The notes under the pieces were generated by a model. That model was not told the origin of the DNA. It saw only the letters and a program-made list of their open reading frames with translations, and did no database searches. Position numbers and translations under genes: made by a program. Positions 1-9,957 of a stretch of DNA of 28,542 bases are shown piece after piece. Source of the DNA: Tieghemiomyces parasiticus. Its lineage: Eukaryota > Kickxellomycota > Dimargaritomycetes > Dimargaritales > Dimargaritaceae. Numbering within the stretch: position 1 is the first letter of the stretch; the number at the start of each line of letters is the position of its first letter. The DNA lies in contig JANBPT010000614.1 of the NCBI GenBank assembly GCA_027575765.1, positions 1 through 28,542 of the forward strand, read 5' to 3'.

Positions 1-750
1 TGGTGGCCGCCGGAGTATCGGAAGGTAACGAGCCTTATGGGCTGTCGTCAGAAGTGGAAATATGGTGTAGCAAGGAGGGGCGCCATTCATGGGTAACTGT
101 GGTGCATATGGTAAAGGGCAGAAGGGGCAGCGCATCAGGTCGTGTAGGAAAAGGAGGCTAACTTGCAACCCAAGGAGTTGTAGCCTGGAGGTCCAAAGGA
201 TGGTCCGTCTTTCACGTACATGCATTTCCATTCTTAATTTTTATATATATACCACGCTCGTAGCCTCAATAAATCGCTGTTTACGATCTCTATTCATGCC
301 GAGCCCTCACCAGCCCCTGAAATAAGTGCGCCGTATAGCAGTGCCCGCTTCTTCAAGGGAAGTACACGCCTAGGTGGGTAAAATAAATGGTAAAGTAGGC
401 CAACGTGCTACGGCTGTTTTGACCACACTTTCCATGCGCAGCCACCTTTGGTAAACGAGCAATCGACAGTTGGCCACGAACCACATTAACCATATTGCGT
501 GATGATCACCCCGGTTCGCTGTGTTGTACATACCATTTGATGGCCGCTGATTATGAGTAATGTAATACGAGTGGTGAAGAACAAAATATGTTTGAGACGC
601 TGGACTGGTGGCTCCACTAGCGCTGCGGGACAAACATGAAAATGCAGACATATCAGCAACCTTGACTAACAAGAAATTGGATAGGTGTGGAAAATAATGG
701 TGAAAATGACAGCATTTAGAGGGGTCGATGACGCAGAGACCGTAGCCCAA
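1..750. other. Left-edge intergenic stretch, no gene recognised
   Basis: Both strands were read and only short ORFs of improbable composition were found. The part next to 751 should carry the 3' UTR of the minus-strand kelch gene, but no canonical AATAAA is visible there on the minus strand. A short AT-rich run lies near 239-251. Nothing else stands out. Confidence 0.5.
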
Positions 751-2463
751 CTACTTCTCTGGTGGTGAGGTAGCCGAGGGCGGATTTGGCGGTTCAGGAC
801 TTTCCGACTTGGCTGGTGCCGGTACCGCCGTGTCGGCGTTAAGAGCCACTAGTCGTCGTCGTGGGATCGAGGTGATCTGGTATTCCCGCTCACCCAAATC
901 CACCTCATCGTCATCGTTGAGATAGGGGGACGATGGCCGGTACTCCCCAAGCGGTTGGAGGTCACGAGAATGGCGACCCACCGCCGCCGTGGCGAACGGC
1001 GGTATGTAATGGGACCCCCGGCTAAATGCGTCAACGTCGGAGCCAACGTAGGTCGAATTAGTCGGGTTACTATCATAGCCACTGATCACACGCTCCCGAT
1101 CGTCGCGGAGGAATTTCTCCATGTGAGCGCGTCGGGGATCGAGTTCGCGGGTGATGCGCTCACAGTTACCGATAATAGTTCCTTCGCCCATCGGGCCTCG
1201 GTACGTGTCATGGTCACGACGGAAAGTGCGACGGAACCACGCCACAATGGCAGTGCCGCGGCCCGTGTAGTACAGGGCCAGTACGATGACTGCCAGGATC
1301 AGAAAAAAGGCGCCGACCACGATCCCCACGATGGCGCCGACGGAGAGCTTGGCACTACGGGACCTGGGCTCGAAGTTCATGGCCTCACGCAGGTCAAACG
1401 TGTCGACCATCCGAAACTTGTCGACATCCATTACGAAGATCTGGTCGTCGGAGGTAAATTCTTGAGGGGCGATTTCCTTGAACCCAAAGGCAATAATCAC
1501 GTACTTTCCCACAAGGGTTGCCGTATGGGCGTAGCGTGGGCTGGGCGGGTTGGAGATGACGCGCGATCGCCAGGCCCAAGGCTGCACGCTCATATCGAGA
1601 ATCAGCAGCTGGTCAAAGACGTCGTCCCAGCTACCGTTGGTTCCGCCAAAGAAGATGATCTGGTCGTTAAACACTACCGCAGGGGCAGATCGAATGTCCT
1701 TTGGGCCGGTGCCGCTGACCTTCACCACGCTCCAGTTCTGCTTGACGGTGTCGAAGATATGGATGCTCCCGGTCCCCGCCATACTTTCATCGTTATGGCC
1801 GCCGATAATGGCCATACGAGTGTCGTCGAGCATAACGGCACTGTGGTGCATGAGGGCGTCGGGCTGGTTCAAGTCCGAGTTAAAGGAGATCCACTGGCTT
1901 TTCACGGCGTCTAGAACGTACAGTTTGGCACTGGTCTGCGACTTTTCGCTTCCGGTGGTATAATCCAAAATACCGCCATAAATGATCGCGCTGTTACTGC
2001 CTTCAAAAGGGACCGTACTGTGCTCGTAACGCCGCGCCGGGGTATTGGCGAAGTTGCCCTTGGACCATGACCGGGCCTCGATATCGTAGACACGCACTGG
2101 ATCGGTTCCACGCTCCTTGGGGAAGGTGGTGCCACCATACACGATGAGTTCTGGCTTGCCGCGGGCCTTAGTGGCCAGCAGCGAGTGTCCTCCGACGCGA
2201 GGCATGTCGTCCGCGACGATCGAGGTCAGGTCCCAGGGCGGGTCGTTTACCGAAAAGGGCTTGGACAAGTCAAGTGCCAGCGAAGTGTTCATAAAATCGG
2301 TCTGATTAAACCCAGTGGTACCTTTGCCGGCGACGACGTAGAATGTGTTGTCAAGTACGGCGGCGCGGTGACCCTGTCGTGGAGGGACCTGGACAGCGCC
2401 AGCCAACAGGATGGCCTGGGCGCAGACGGCCAGGGCAAGGCCAGCACCTGTTGTAAAACGCAT
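751..2463 (-). CDS. Kelch-repeat single-pass membrane protein with long cytoplasmic tail
   Basis: Intronless ORF of 570 aa from the ATG at 2463. An in-frame TTG lies seven codons upstream, but the ATG begins a good signal peptide (about residues 1-24, hydrophobic core LALAVCAQAILLAGA). Six kelch-like blades follow, each with a hydrophobic strand and usually a Gly pair (VVAGKG, IVYGGT, IIYGGI, AIIGGH, IFFGGT, IIAFGF), between about residues 30 and 330. They should form a galactose-oxidase/kelch-type beta-propeller outside the cell. One transmembrane helix (about 373-400, GAIVGIVVGAFFLILAVIVLALYY) follows, then a basic stop-transfer stretch and a tail of about 165 aa ending in a Pro/Ser/Glu-rich segment. 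Several N-glycosylation sequons occur in the ectodomain. It is divergent from a second kelch protein of the same plan at 6135. The fold is clear; the ligand and role are unknown. A cell-surface or wall-sensing role is inference. Confidence 0.9.
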   Translation of the reverse strand: MRFTTGAGLALAVCAQAILLAGAVQVPPRQGHRAAVLDNTFYVVAGKGTTGFNQTDFMNTSLALDLSKPFSVNDPPWDLTSIVADDMPRVGGHSLLATKARGKPELIVYGGTTFPKERGTDPVRVYDIEARSWSKGNFANTPARRYEHSTVPFEGSNSAIIYGGILDYTTGSEKSQTSAKLYVLDAVKSQWISFNSDLNQPDALMHHSAVMLDDTRMAIIGGHNDESMAGTGSIHIFDTVKQNWSVVKVSGTGPKDIRSAPAVVFNDQIIFFGGTNGSWDDVFDQLLILDMSVQPWAWRSRVISNPPSPRYAHTATLVGKYVIIAFGFKEIAPQEFTSDDQIFVMDVDKFRMVDTFDLREAMNFEPRSRSAKLSVGAIVGIVVGAFFLILAVIVLALYYTGRGTAIVAWFRRTFRRDHDTYRGPMGEGTIIGNCERITRELDPRRAHMEKFLRDDRERVISGYDSNPTNSTYVGSDVDAFSRGSHYIPPFATAAVGRHSRDLQPLGEYRPSSPYLNDDDEVDLGEREYQITSIPRRRLVALNADTAVPAPAKSESPEPPNPPSATSPPEK

Positions 2464-5320
2464 GACTGTAATCGACAGGGCCAACGGGTGAAGATAGGGG
2501 TTGCAACGATGAGGCAGGGCCTTAACGGAAAGCGAGGGGAGGTCTCAAGGTAGCCTGGGGGTAGCTAGTAAAATATAATTGAGCAACATGCGGGGAAAAG
2601 GGTGGTAGGGTAAGGCAGGGCTCTCGTTAGAAACAACGCAAGTACTGGCAGAATGGGATAGGGCTGGCTGGAACGCTGACAGCAGGCCTGCGGCTATCCA
2701 GCTATGTGAGGTTGGGAAGACGGCGTCATGCAGAATAGACCGAGGGTATGCATGGTCCACCGACACCCACAGAACTAGACAATGGATAACCATAACGGGT
2801 GTGTGATTGATTGCCGACGCGGCAGGTACGTAACTCACCACCTTATTGCTAACTGCCTCAGACTGCTTGCGCCGAGTTCATCCCCGGCGAACTTAGTGAA
2901 AGTGGGGCTTACCTGTTAGGATAAGGATTGATATGGAGGCCGAGGTTCAAACTTGATGTAGCGGATCGGACTGGCGGTGACAAGTCGTACGCGGTGTTCT
3001 AGATATTAAAATAGGGTTGACAGCAGACCGAGCGTAAACGTATAGGACAGTGGGAAGCCGTGCGGGGTAGGGAAAGGGCTCTATGGTGGCTACATATGGC
3101 CAGTTGGCTCAGGGAAGAGAAAAAAAGAGCAGGACAAAGCGTTGGCTGGGAAAGAGGTAAAGGAAGTTAAAGGGTGTAGCGAGAAACAAGTTGAACAACT
3201 GGTATCACGAACGGCCATAGCTTGGGTCCGGGCGGCAGGCTCGTTTTTATCATAGCCGGCTGATTGGATATCTGGCTGATGGGCAGGCACCGCAGCTAGA
3301 CTGTGGGGAATGGTGGCGGCGGCCCGTCTGCCGGGCACAGGAGGGACGCAGGGTGAAAAATGAGATATGCTTGGTGTACAGTGTTTGGAGAGAACAATTG
3401 TACTGGAGTGTTATTGTCAGCGGACGCGGGACTATGTGGGAAAAGGATCCCGCATGGCTGGAGTGTCGGTCATTGCCCAAAGCTGTTCCCAGCCGCCATT
3501 CCCGGCCAGCTTTCCGTAAACCAGGCCACAGGTGGACACCACAGTCTTCCATTTCCGTTCTGAGTGGAAAGACTTAACCTTCTCCAGGGCCTCCCCCCTT
3601 GCCGCTGTCGCAGTGTGGAATAAGTGACGTCCTGGGATTCAGATCTGCTTACCACCTAGGGTGGTCCATAACTATTTGATCCATTGTATCGCCAGACTTG
3701 ATTAACAGCTCGCAGGGCCCCGACCGCCCAGGGTTTGATAGCACAGGCATGCAAATAAATACAGCGCTGGCTGCATCCGCTGCAGGTTATCGCCCATGCC
3801 ACCAGATGTTACCTGGTACATAGGGGTACCCAAGACGCCGCCAAGCTGACTGACTATATCCCTAGGAAGAGCTGGCGAGTAGCTTGCACGCTGGAATTGC
3901 TCTTGGTCTCCATGGCAATGAGAGCGTGCTTATCTCAGAAAGATTGTGGTTGAGGTAGCCGATGTCAGCACTGAACCTTCGACCATATTAGCGCGTCTCT
4001 TGCTGATCGAACCGCTCCCTCCTCCTTGAGCCCAGACTTCCGTATCCGGGCGCATGTGTAAGAATGACGGCTTCCTTGCTGTTTCAGATCTGCTGCTGCC
4101 TATAGATCAAGTGTGCACCGTTAGTGGAAAGCAGGTCTCGCAATGGGGAGTTGACGAACGTAAAAATTAAAGCCAACACAGCGTCTCAGATGGCGCTTAT
4201 CACAGTGTGGTTATACAAGCGAAAAAGATAAACCAACCGTGCTACTGACGGCCATTCCGAGGCCCGTTGCTAAGTGGGGATGGCTTGGCGATCAACATTT
4301 TTTTGGGCTTGATCCCAGCGGAACCTATCGGACCGTTTGGTCCCTTGTAAAGATGAATCCTTGCAGGGAGCAGGGGCTAAACGTAGGAATGGTCTAGCAA
4401 CCTTCTAGCATACCAATGCATGTTTAGCTTAGGCGTCTATCGGAATGGCTATTAGCCATGTAACCAAGACCCACTCGACACTAGGAGGGGATGAATGATG
4501 GGTGCTTCCCTTTATGGGCCCCGTGCGTGCTGCGAGGAGGGGGTTCCGGCTTAAGGTCGGCCTTTCGATGCACAATACGCGGTGGAAACTTACGACAGTC
4601 CAGCGAAAATCAGCTATCCAATAATCCAAAGTAGGTAATCCTTTTCATCGCCCTACTAAAAATAAAAAGGGGGTGACCGACAGAAATGTATTGGCGCCAT
4701 TAACTGGGCGCTTGACAGTTAAGATGGGAGGTGGGGTGTGGCAAGCTCTCAGTGCTCATGAGATCGGTAGTAAATATGGGACGGTACCCATCGAATGCTG
4801 GGTCCTATTTACGTAGTCATAGACCAGGCCTTCTGTACGCCCTTTCGGTAGATAATAGCCCAGCGTTTTCACTTGACTGCGGCCGTTTTCTCCGCCGTTC
4901 CTTACCTACAACTATTTTCCTGACCCCTCCGTTCACCAACCCCAAGGCGAGTGTGGTGTGATCAGGCGCTGAACAGCGCTTCTGATAGCGTACAATGCCC
5001 CTAAAGAGATACCATCTAGGTTGACCCTCAGGTCCTAACCTGCCCCTCAAAACAATGCACCACAAGCTAGGGAAATGGCAGCCACCCATACTATGCCTGC
5101 CTGTAGGACTCCGACTCGCCACATGCACGCCTTGCAGACTCAACCGCCCCTTCTGCAACCCTCGCAATCGTGCAGATTTTACCGAGGCCTTTGGCTGCAG
5201 CTCCCACATTGCATATGATTAGCCACACCATCGATTACCAGCCAGGAGAGTTCGAATACTCAAACACCTATGGCCAAGTTACTCCCAGATGGAGGTATCT
5301 GGATCAAACAACATGGCGGA
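2464..5320. other. Long intergenic stretch between divergent kelch genes
   Basis: About 2.9 kb with many stops in all frames and no ORF that resembles a known protein. A minus-strand donor-like CAG|GTAAGC occurs near 2910 and a GTG|GTGAGT near 2835. These could belong to 5' UTR introns of the kelch gene at 751-2463, but no coding phase can be followed through them. The 130-aa ORF at 4817-5209 (minus) is judged a chance ORF. No tRNA, transposon end or long repeat was seen. Confidence 0.45.
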
Positions 5321-5333
5321 TATATAGATAAAA
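5321..5333 (+). promoter_or_regulatory. TATA-like element upstream of weak ORF 5408-5932
   Basis: The sequence TATATAGATAAAA lies 75 bp before the ATG at 5408. Spacing and sequence suit a fungal TATA element, but AT-rich runs are common in this intergenic region. Confidence 0.25.
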
Positions 5334-5407
5334 CCCCAGCCTAGACGCTCATAACCAAGAGTATCAGTCGATAACCCACGGGTTAATGTTATGCATCTCG
5401 TTTGCCC

Positions 5408-5932
5408 ATGTACCCCAACCCCCAAGTCGATCCCTACTACGTGGTGGCTATATTACGCGAGTTGAGTGATGACGAAAGAACAAATCCTCACCAGCAGCCC
5501 TGGATTATCGATCCTTCCGTAGGCTCGTCTCCGTTCAATAGCCCGGGTGGTGCCTACTCGACAGGGCGCAGCCTCCAACCACGGCAATGGAGCGGCGTGG
5601 TATACTGCGCTCAGACCCTATTGTTTCTACGGTCCAATTTACAGACGTTGTATATTCACAGGGGACAATTAACCCTAGACTACGTGATACAGTCGATGTT
5701 TATATATATATCAATTCTATACGACACGCTAGGTAGTTCGACGACGGCCTGGTTGGCCGGGCGGACGGGTCAGATGCTTGGCCGGCCAGCTGGTGTTGAT
5801 ACAGTCCGGGTTGAGCGTGTGGCCCGGGGGATTCCCCGTGCCAGAGGGGTGCTGCGACATGCGCTGGGTCATGGCGGCAAGGTCGCCTACCAAGTACCTA
5901 CACACCGCTCGTCGTCACTTTTGCTGAACTAG
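5408..5932 (+). CDS. Hypothetical protein, weak candidate
   Basis: Uninterrupted ORF of 174 aa from the ATG at 5408, with a TATA-like element about 75 bp upstream. The first 30 residues are acidic and polar (MYPNPQVDPYYVVAILREL...). The middle has a hydrophobic stretch (about 80-115), and the end is Arg/Gly-rich and resembles the translation of noncoding GC-rich DNA. No family was recognised, and codon choice lacks the strong C/G third-position bias of the confident genes here. It lies between the two divergent kelch genes. It could be a lineage-specific gene, a noncoding transcript or chance. Confidence 0.28.
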   Translation: MYPNPQVDPYYVVAILRELSDDERTNPHQQPWIIDPSVGSSPFNSPGGAYSTGRSLQPRQWSGVVYCAQTLLFLRSNLQTLYIHRGQLTLDYVIQSMFIYISILYDTLGSSTTAWLAGRTGQMLGRPAGVDTVRVERVARGIPRARGVLRHALGHGGKVAYQVPTHRSSSLLLN

Positions 5933-6134
5933 TCTTAATTCCTGGTACTTCAGCATTTGCCCTGAGGTTATTATTGGCCATTGCCCCCCTTTTTTTAGAG
6001 CCCGCAATTTAAGACTACCCTTGAGAATAGTATTTTTGTACGAAAAGCTTTTATTTGTACTGACCGTTGTGACACCTAGCCTGCGCGCACAACGAATCGA
6101 CATCGTTGCTAGGACCTGTCTTTCCCGAGGCGGC

Positions 6135-7454
6135 ATGGGGTCGCCCTTAGGATTCCTCGGTCCAACCAGGGCCCTCTACCTTTTCGTTCTCCTTCTCAGT
6201 GCCCTCGTCGCTATACGGCATACCGCCGCCCGCTACGGCCACACCACCAGCTTCGTCCCACCATACCTCCTCATCCAGGGAGGCAATGTTACGCTTAACA
6301 ACGGTCAGTCTGTCTACGCAGATGAGGACTTCCGTGTTGACCTCCGATACGGCCTGGACGCCCAGCACCCGGGTCCCAATGTCACCAATGGACCGCCCAC
6401 GGCTGACCTGTTGTTTGGGGCCGTGGCCGTGACAACAGGTGACTACGACGACCCTATGATCTACCTCATCGGTGGTGATGCGCCCGGAATAGATGCCAGT
6501 TCTATCGCCACCCACATGTATAACGTAACCTCGCAAAAGTACAGTCTTTTCGTAGCCGACGGAGCCCCACGGGCCCGCTGTCAGCACACCGCCGTGTGGT
6601 CCCCGGCCACGCGCCGCATCTTTGTCTACGGTGGTGAAGACCCTGACAACATGACCCACACCCCCATGAATGACCTGTGTGCGCTGTCGCTCGATATGGG
6701 AAAGTGGGATTGCTTTCATCGGTCTATCCGGGGAGACTTGCCCCCGGCCCTGAGGGGGGCCAGCGGGTCCATGATTAATACCACCCATATGCTACTCTTT
6801 GGTGGCATCACGTATTCCGGACCCGTATCGACATCCGTAGTCTACGTTCTCAATACCGTTGACCTCATGTGGCAGACCGTTAACCCGGGTGGGGACGATC
6901 CACCGCCACTAGTCGGCGCCGCCGCACTCGTCCTCGACAATTCGGTCGTATTTTATGGTAATCCCTTCGGTAAGGTCGAGCCCTTCACCAAGCTATACTC
7001 TCTCTACCTTGGCAACGGTGCCCGCACCTCGGACTTTGAATGGTTTGAGCTCACTCTGCCAGCCCCGCACCCGGTCAAAGCCACCTACTCGGCTGTCCTC
7101 GTCGGCCGTTTCCTGGTCAGTACGTTCGGGTACATGGACCAAAACCCAGAGCCCGTGCGGACCTACGATCTGGACAATATGAACCGTGTGACGGCCGTGG
7201 ACTGGAACAACCTGCAAGACGTACCACCGGCGGGCTTCCTTGGATTCCGACCTCGTGACGAGGGACTTGATGGAGGCCCCATCGTGGGCATTGCCGGCGG
7301 TGCGGCGATCATTATACTCGGTACCTTGCTCGGGTTCGTCCTCTATCCAATTTACCGCCGTAACTATAACTCCATGCCCTTTATGCGCCAGTTTGACGTG
7401 TTCCGTAGCGGGAAGCCCCAACCCGTCCGGACCGACAGCCGCCAGGAGATGTAG
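6135..7454 (+). CDS. Kelch-repeat single-pass membrane protein with short tail
   Basis: Intronless, 439 aa from the ATG at 6135. The frame is open 38 codons further upstream to an ATG at 6021, but only the 6135 start places a signal-peptide core near the N-terminus (about residues 13-27, ALYLFVLLLSALVAI). Kelch-type blades follow, with Gly pairs at about residues 49-50 (LLIQGG), 113-114 (IYLIGG), 166-167 (FVYGGE) and 223-224 (LLFGGI), plus two more degenerate blades (VVFYGN, LVSTFGY). One transmembrane helix lies at about 383-406, followed by a short basic tail of about 30 aa. Sequons NVT and NTT suggest glycosylation. It has the same plan as the divergent gene at 751-2463, but a much shorter tail and clearly different sequence, so any duplication is old. 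Its function is unknown. An AATAAA lies about 120 nt past the stop. Confidence 0.9.
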   Translation: MGSPLGFLGPTRALYLFVLLLSALVAIRHTAARYGHTTSFVPPYLLIQGGNVTLNNGQSVYADEDFRVDLRYGLDAQHPGPNVTNGPPTADLLFGAVAVTTGDYDDPMIYLIGGDAPGIDASSIATHMYNVTSQKYSLFVADGAPRARCQHTAVWSPATRRIFVYGGEDPDNMTHTPMNDLCALSLDMGKWDCFHRSIRGDLPPALRGASGSMINTTHMLLFGGITYSGPVSTSVVYVLNTVDLMWQTVNPGGDDPPPLVGAAALVLDNSVVFYGNPFGKVEPFTKLYSLYLGNGARTSDFEWFELTLPAPHPVKATYSAVLVGRFLVSTFGYMDQNPEPVRTYDLDNMNRVTAVDWNNLQDVPPAGFLGFRPRDEGLDGGPIVGIAGGAAIIILGTLLGFVLYPIYRRNYNSMPFMRQFDVFRSGKPQPVRTDSRQEM

Positions 7455-7574
7455 GGTTGAGTGCGACGCGGGGGCCAACTTTGGTTGTATTTCTATACGC
7501 GCTTTATATTCGAGACTCTCTCTCCAATTGCTACCCTCTACCAACCAGCTAACTTGTTATTTAAAACGCGGAAT

Positions 7575-7580
7575 AATAAA
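7575..7580 (+). terminator. Poly(A) signal of kelch gene 6135-7454
   Basis: AATAAA 121 nt after the stop codon at 7454, in the 260-bp space between this gene and the convergent ALADIN stop at 7715. Confidence 0.55.
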
Positions 7581-7714
7581 ATCAACGTTCCCTAGTGTTC
7601 GCCATGGGGTCGAGCGGAACGGCATTAGAAGCGTTCTCGGCCGGTCGGTTGGTAAAAAAAAGTGGCCGCCTGGAAGTGGTCTTTGGGTGGTTACACGAGC
7701 GATTAGATTGTTAC

Positions 7715-9957
7715 TCAGGCCCTGCTTTTACCATTGGCAAAAAGAAAGGGAACGAAAGAGATTTTACCGTTCTCCCAGGCCTAAGTTTAGTCGGTCGCAT
7801 AAGGGTTAAGGTGAGAAAGTGCATGCGCGTGCGGGGCGGGGAGGAGGAGGAGGAAATAGGTGTCAACGGCAGATTAGTTAAGTGTGGTACTACCAAACTC
7901 AGCCTTGGCCTCGATTAGAGTATCCCAGGTGTCGGGCAATATAGGTCTCTGTACTTACCACAGTGAGCAAAGCACCGCGATCGAATTGCTTGGCGAATGT
8001 CACACACGTAGGCAGAGGCGGTGGTGGGGCGCCGGTCCCGATTTTGGTGCTACATGGCAGGGTGCCCGCGGCAGGGCCCCGGATGAACCCGCAGGCCGGA
8101 GCGTTGGGCTCGGCCGCGGTGGAGGAGTTAACCCAGGCTATGCGGCGGTCGCGGACGGTGAGGACAGCCAAGACCTCGGCAGACTTGACGACGGGACGGC
8201 GGCGGAACCGGTTGTCTTGTTGGTACTCAAACTCTGTCGCCCGGTCGGCCGGCGTGAACCCGATGACGAGGCGATTGCCCGATGGGTCGAGGGAAAGGTG
8301 GCCGACACAGCCACCTACTTCGTACTCAGGGCTGTCAGATATCGCATCGCGGCTACTGTCGCCGCCGCCGCCTCCCAAACCGGCTTCGCCCGCCGTAGCG
8401 GAGACCCGCTGGGGAGTGAGCTGGGCGATGAGGGCAAACTGACCCTCGAGGGCCGGGGCCGACCGGCGGAGGACGAGGTGGTAAACGGCGGCGCTGGCGT
8501 GAAGGGCGAAATAGACGCACCGCGAATCGGGAGCCCAGGCGATGTGGGCAACGTGGTCGGGGAAATCAGACCAGGTGGCTGACCGCCATTCACTTACGTC
8601 CCAGACCCGCAGCTGGCGGTTCGTGTGGGTAGAACAGAGGTGCTGGCCGCTCGGGCTCCAGGCGAGACGAACGGTCGGACTCGGGACGCGCCGGAGTGGG
8701 GTGGCCGTCGCCGTGGCCACGTCCCAGATAAGGATAGCACCCGATGTTGCGGAGCCTACTGCCAGGTACCGGCCGGTGGGATCCCATGCCAGGCTCGAGA
8801 CATGGTCGAATCCGGGGAACCGCAGAAACTCGAGCCAAGCGTGGCCCGTGTGGATGGCGCCCCGAGCGGTACCGTCGGACGCGTGTGTCTCGGACAGCCG
8901 GCCGCGGCTCCCATCGAGGTTGAGGACCGGTGGGGCGGCAGCATGTGGGTCCGGGTCGCGGGCGGTTCGGCTGACCGTCTGGTCAAGATTGATCCGCCAT
9001 AGACACACGCCCTCGCGGGCGCCCACGGCCAGGGTGCGGCCGGCACGCGGATGCCAGGCCAGACAGGTGATGTCTGTCTGGAAGGGATGGACCAGACAGT
9101 TGCTGAGCCAGCCCTCGCGCTCCATGTCGTAGAGGAAGACCACATCTTGGACGTGGCTGACGGCGAATAGGTGGCGATACGGGTGCCAGTCGAGGAGGCG
9201 GGCGGGCCCCGTAGCCTGGACCTGGGTAGCCGCTACCGCGTGGGGGCGCGGAGCAGTAACAGGTCGCAGCCACGGAAGGTATGGGGCCACCCACTGGGTT
9301 TGCCACCGCTCGACTTGGTCGCGGAGGTGGTCCCGAACTTGGATCCAGTGCACCAGCTGCTCGCTAGCGTAGTCAATCCAGTTGGCCGTCCGCTTGCGGC
9401 TGGCCGGCGGGAAGAGGCTAAACGATGTGGTGGAAAACGTGCTGCCGTGGGTCCCGGCGGTATCGGCCCTGGCAAGCTTGAGCTGAGAAGGGACCATCAG
9501 GTGCGGGTAGGCCGGGGCCCCAGACCGGATGTAGAGTAGCGCCTTGGAGTCGTGTTCGGAAGTGAGGGAGACTACGGAGAGAGAGGGGGCGAGGGGGGCA
9601 AGACAACGTCGCGGGTGGTCAGTATAAGCTTTGTAAACGCCCAGAGTGACGGGGCGGCAGTCGCCTGCGACCTTACGGCGGACGGTTTCCGCAGCGACTT
9701 ACTTAGGGAGCCATCGATCTCGGCGACGGTCACCGCCGACCGCCCGGGGAACTCAACCGGCTCGGCAACTGGTCGTGGCAGTGGCGGGGGAGGTGGGTCA
9801 TGTGGGTTAGAATTCGGTCTGGGTACTGCTGTGTAGGCCAGGCCTGGGACGCGATGGCCTCAGTTCGAAGCTAATCCGTTCGAAAAGGCATTTCGGACCC
9901 CGACGGCCTAAGGAGGATGCGAATGTGAAGGCCAACCTTACCATGACTACTCGCCAT
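7715..9957 (-). CDS. AAAS: Nuclear pore WD-repeat protein ALADIN (four exons)
   Basis: Exons, in minus-strand order: 9957-9942, 9828-9703, 9571-7959 and 7780-7715, giving 606 aa. All junctions are in phase (1, 1, 0), with donors GTAAGG, GTAAGT and GTAAGT. Exon 2 encodes a Pro-rich segment (PPPPPLPRP) followed by TVAEIDGSL, as at ALADIN N-termini. Exon 3 has the propeller: LAWHPRAGRTLAVG, SSLAWDPTGRYLAVGS, VRLAWSPSGQHL..RVWDVSEW, IAWAPDSRCVYF, LSLDPSGNRLVIGF and the family-typical GFIRGP...FDRGALLTV. The last exon gives AWENGKISFVPFLF, matching the conserved ALADIN end (GALLSV-W-G-I-H-P-Y-F type). ALADIN is a scaffold-associated nucleoporin anchored through NDC1 in animals. Reading on past 7959 gives a false end at 7899, inside the last intron. 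The branch-like GACTAAAC sits just before the final acceptor. Family call is firm; the 16-nt first exon is less so. Confidence 0.9.

Noticed and set aside
955..1914. 319-codon ORF antisense to the kelch gene at 751-2463
   Set aside because: It is a shadow frame: the minus frame has signal peptide, kelch blades and a transmembrane helix, while this one has low-complexity, compositionally odd residues.
4817..5209. 130-codon minus-strand ORF
   Set aside because: No domain, random-looking composition and weak codon bias; it is consistent with chance in a 3.7-kb gap.
5245..5270. GTTCGAA T-loop-like sequence
   Set aside because: The flanking bases do not form the required 5-bp stem and no D or anticodon arm lies upstream.
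6021..6134. Longer N-terminus for the second kelch gene from ATG 6021
   Set aside because: It would bury the signal peptide 50 residues in; the ATG at 6135 fits a secreted protein much better.
7899..7958. Unspliced C-terminus of ALADIN ending at 7899, or short alternative exons from acceptors at 7904 or 7898
   Set aside because: These give ends unlike the family, while the acceptor at 7781 restores the conserved closing strand in phase.
7884..8582. 232-codon plus-strand ORF antisense to ALADIN
   Set aside because: Gly/Arg/Asp-rich translation typical of the opposite strand of a GC-biased gene; it also covers an ALADIN splice donor.
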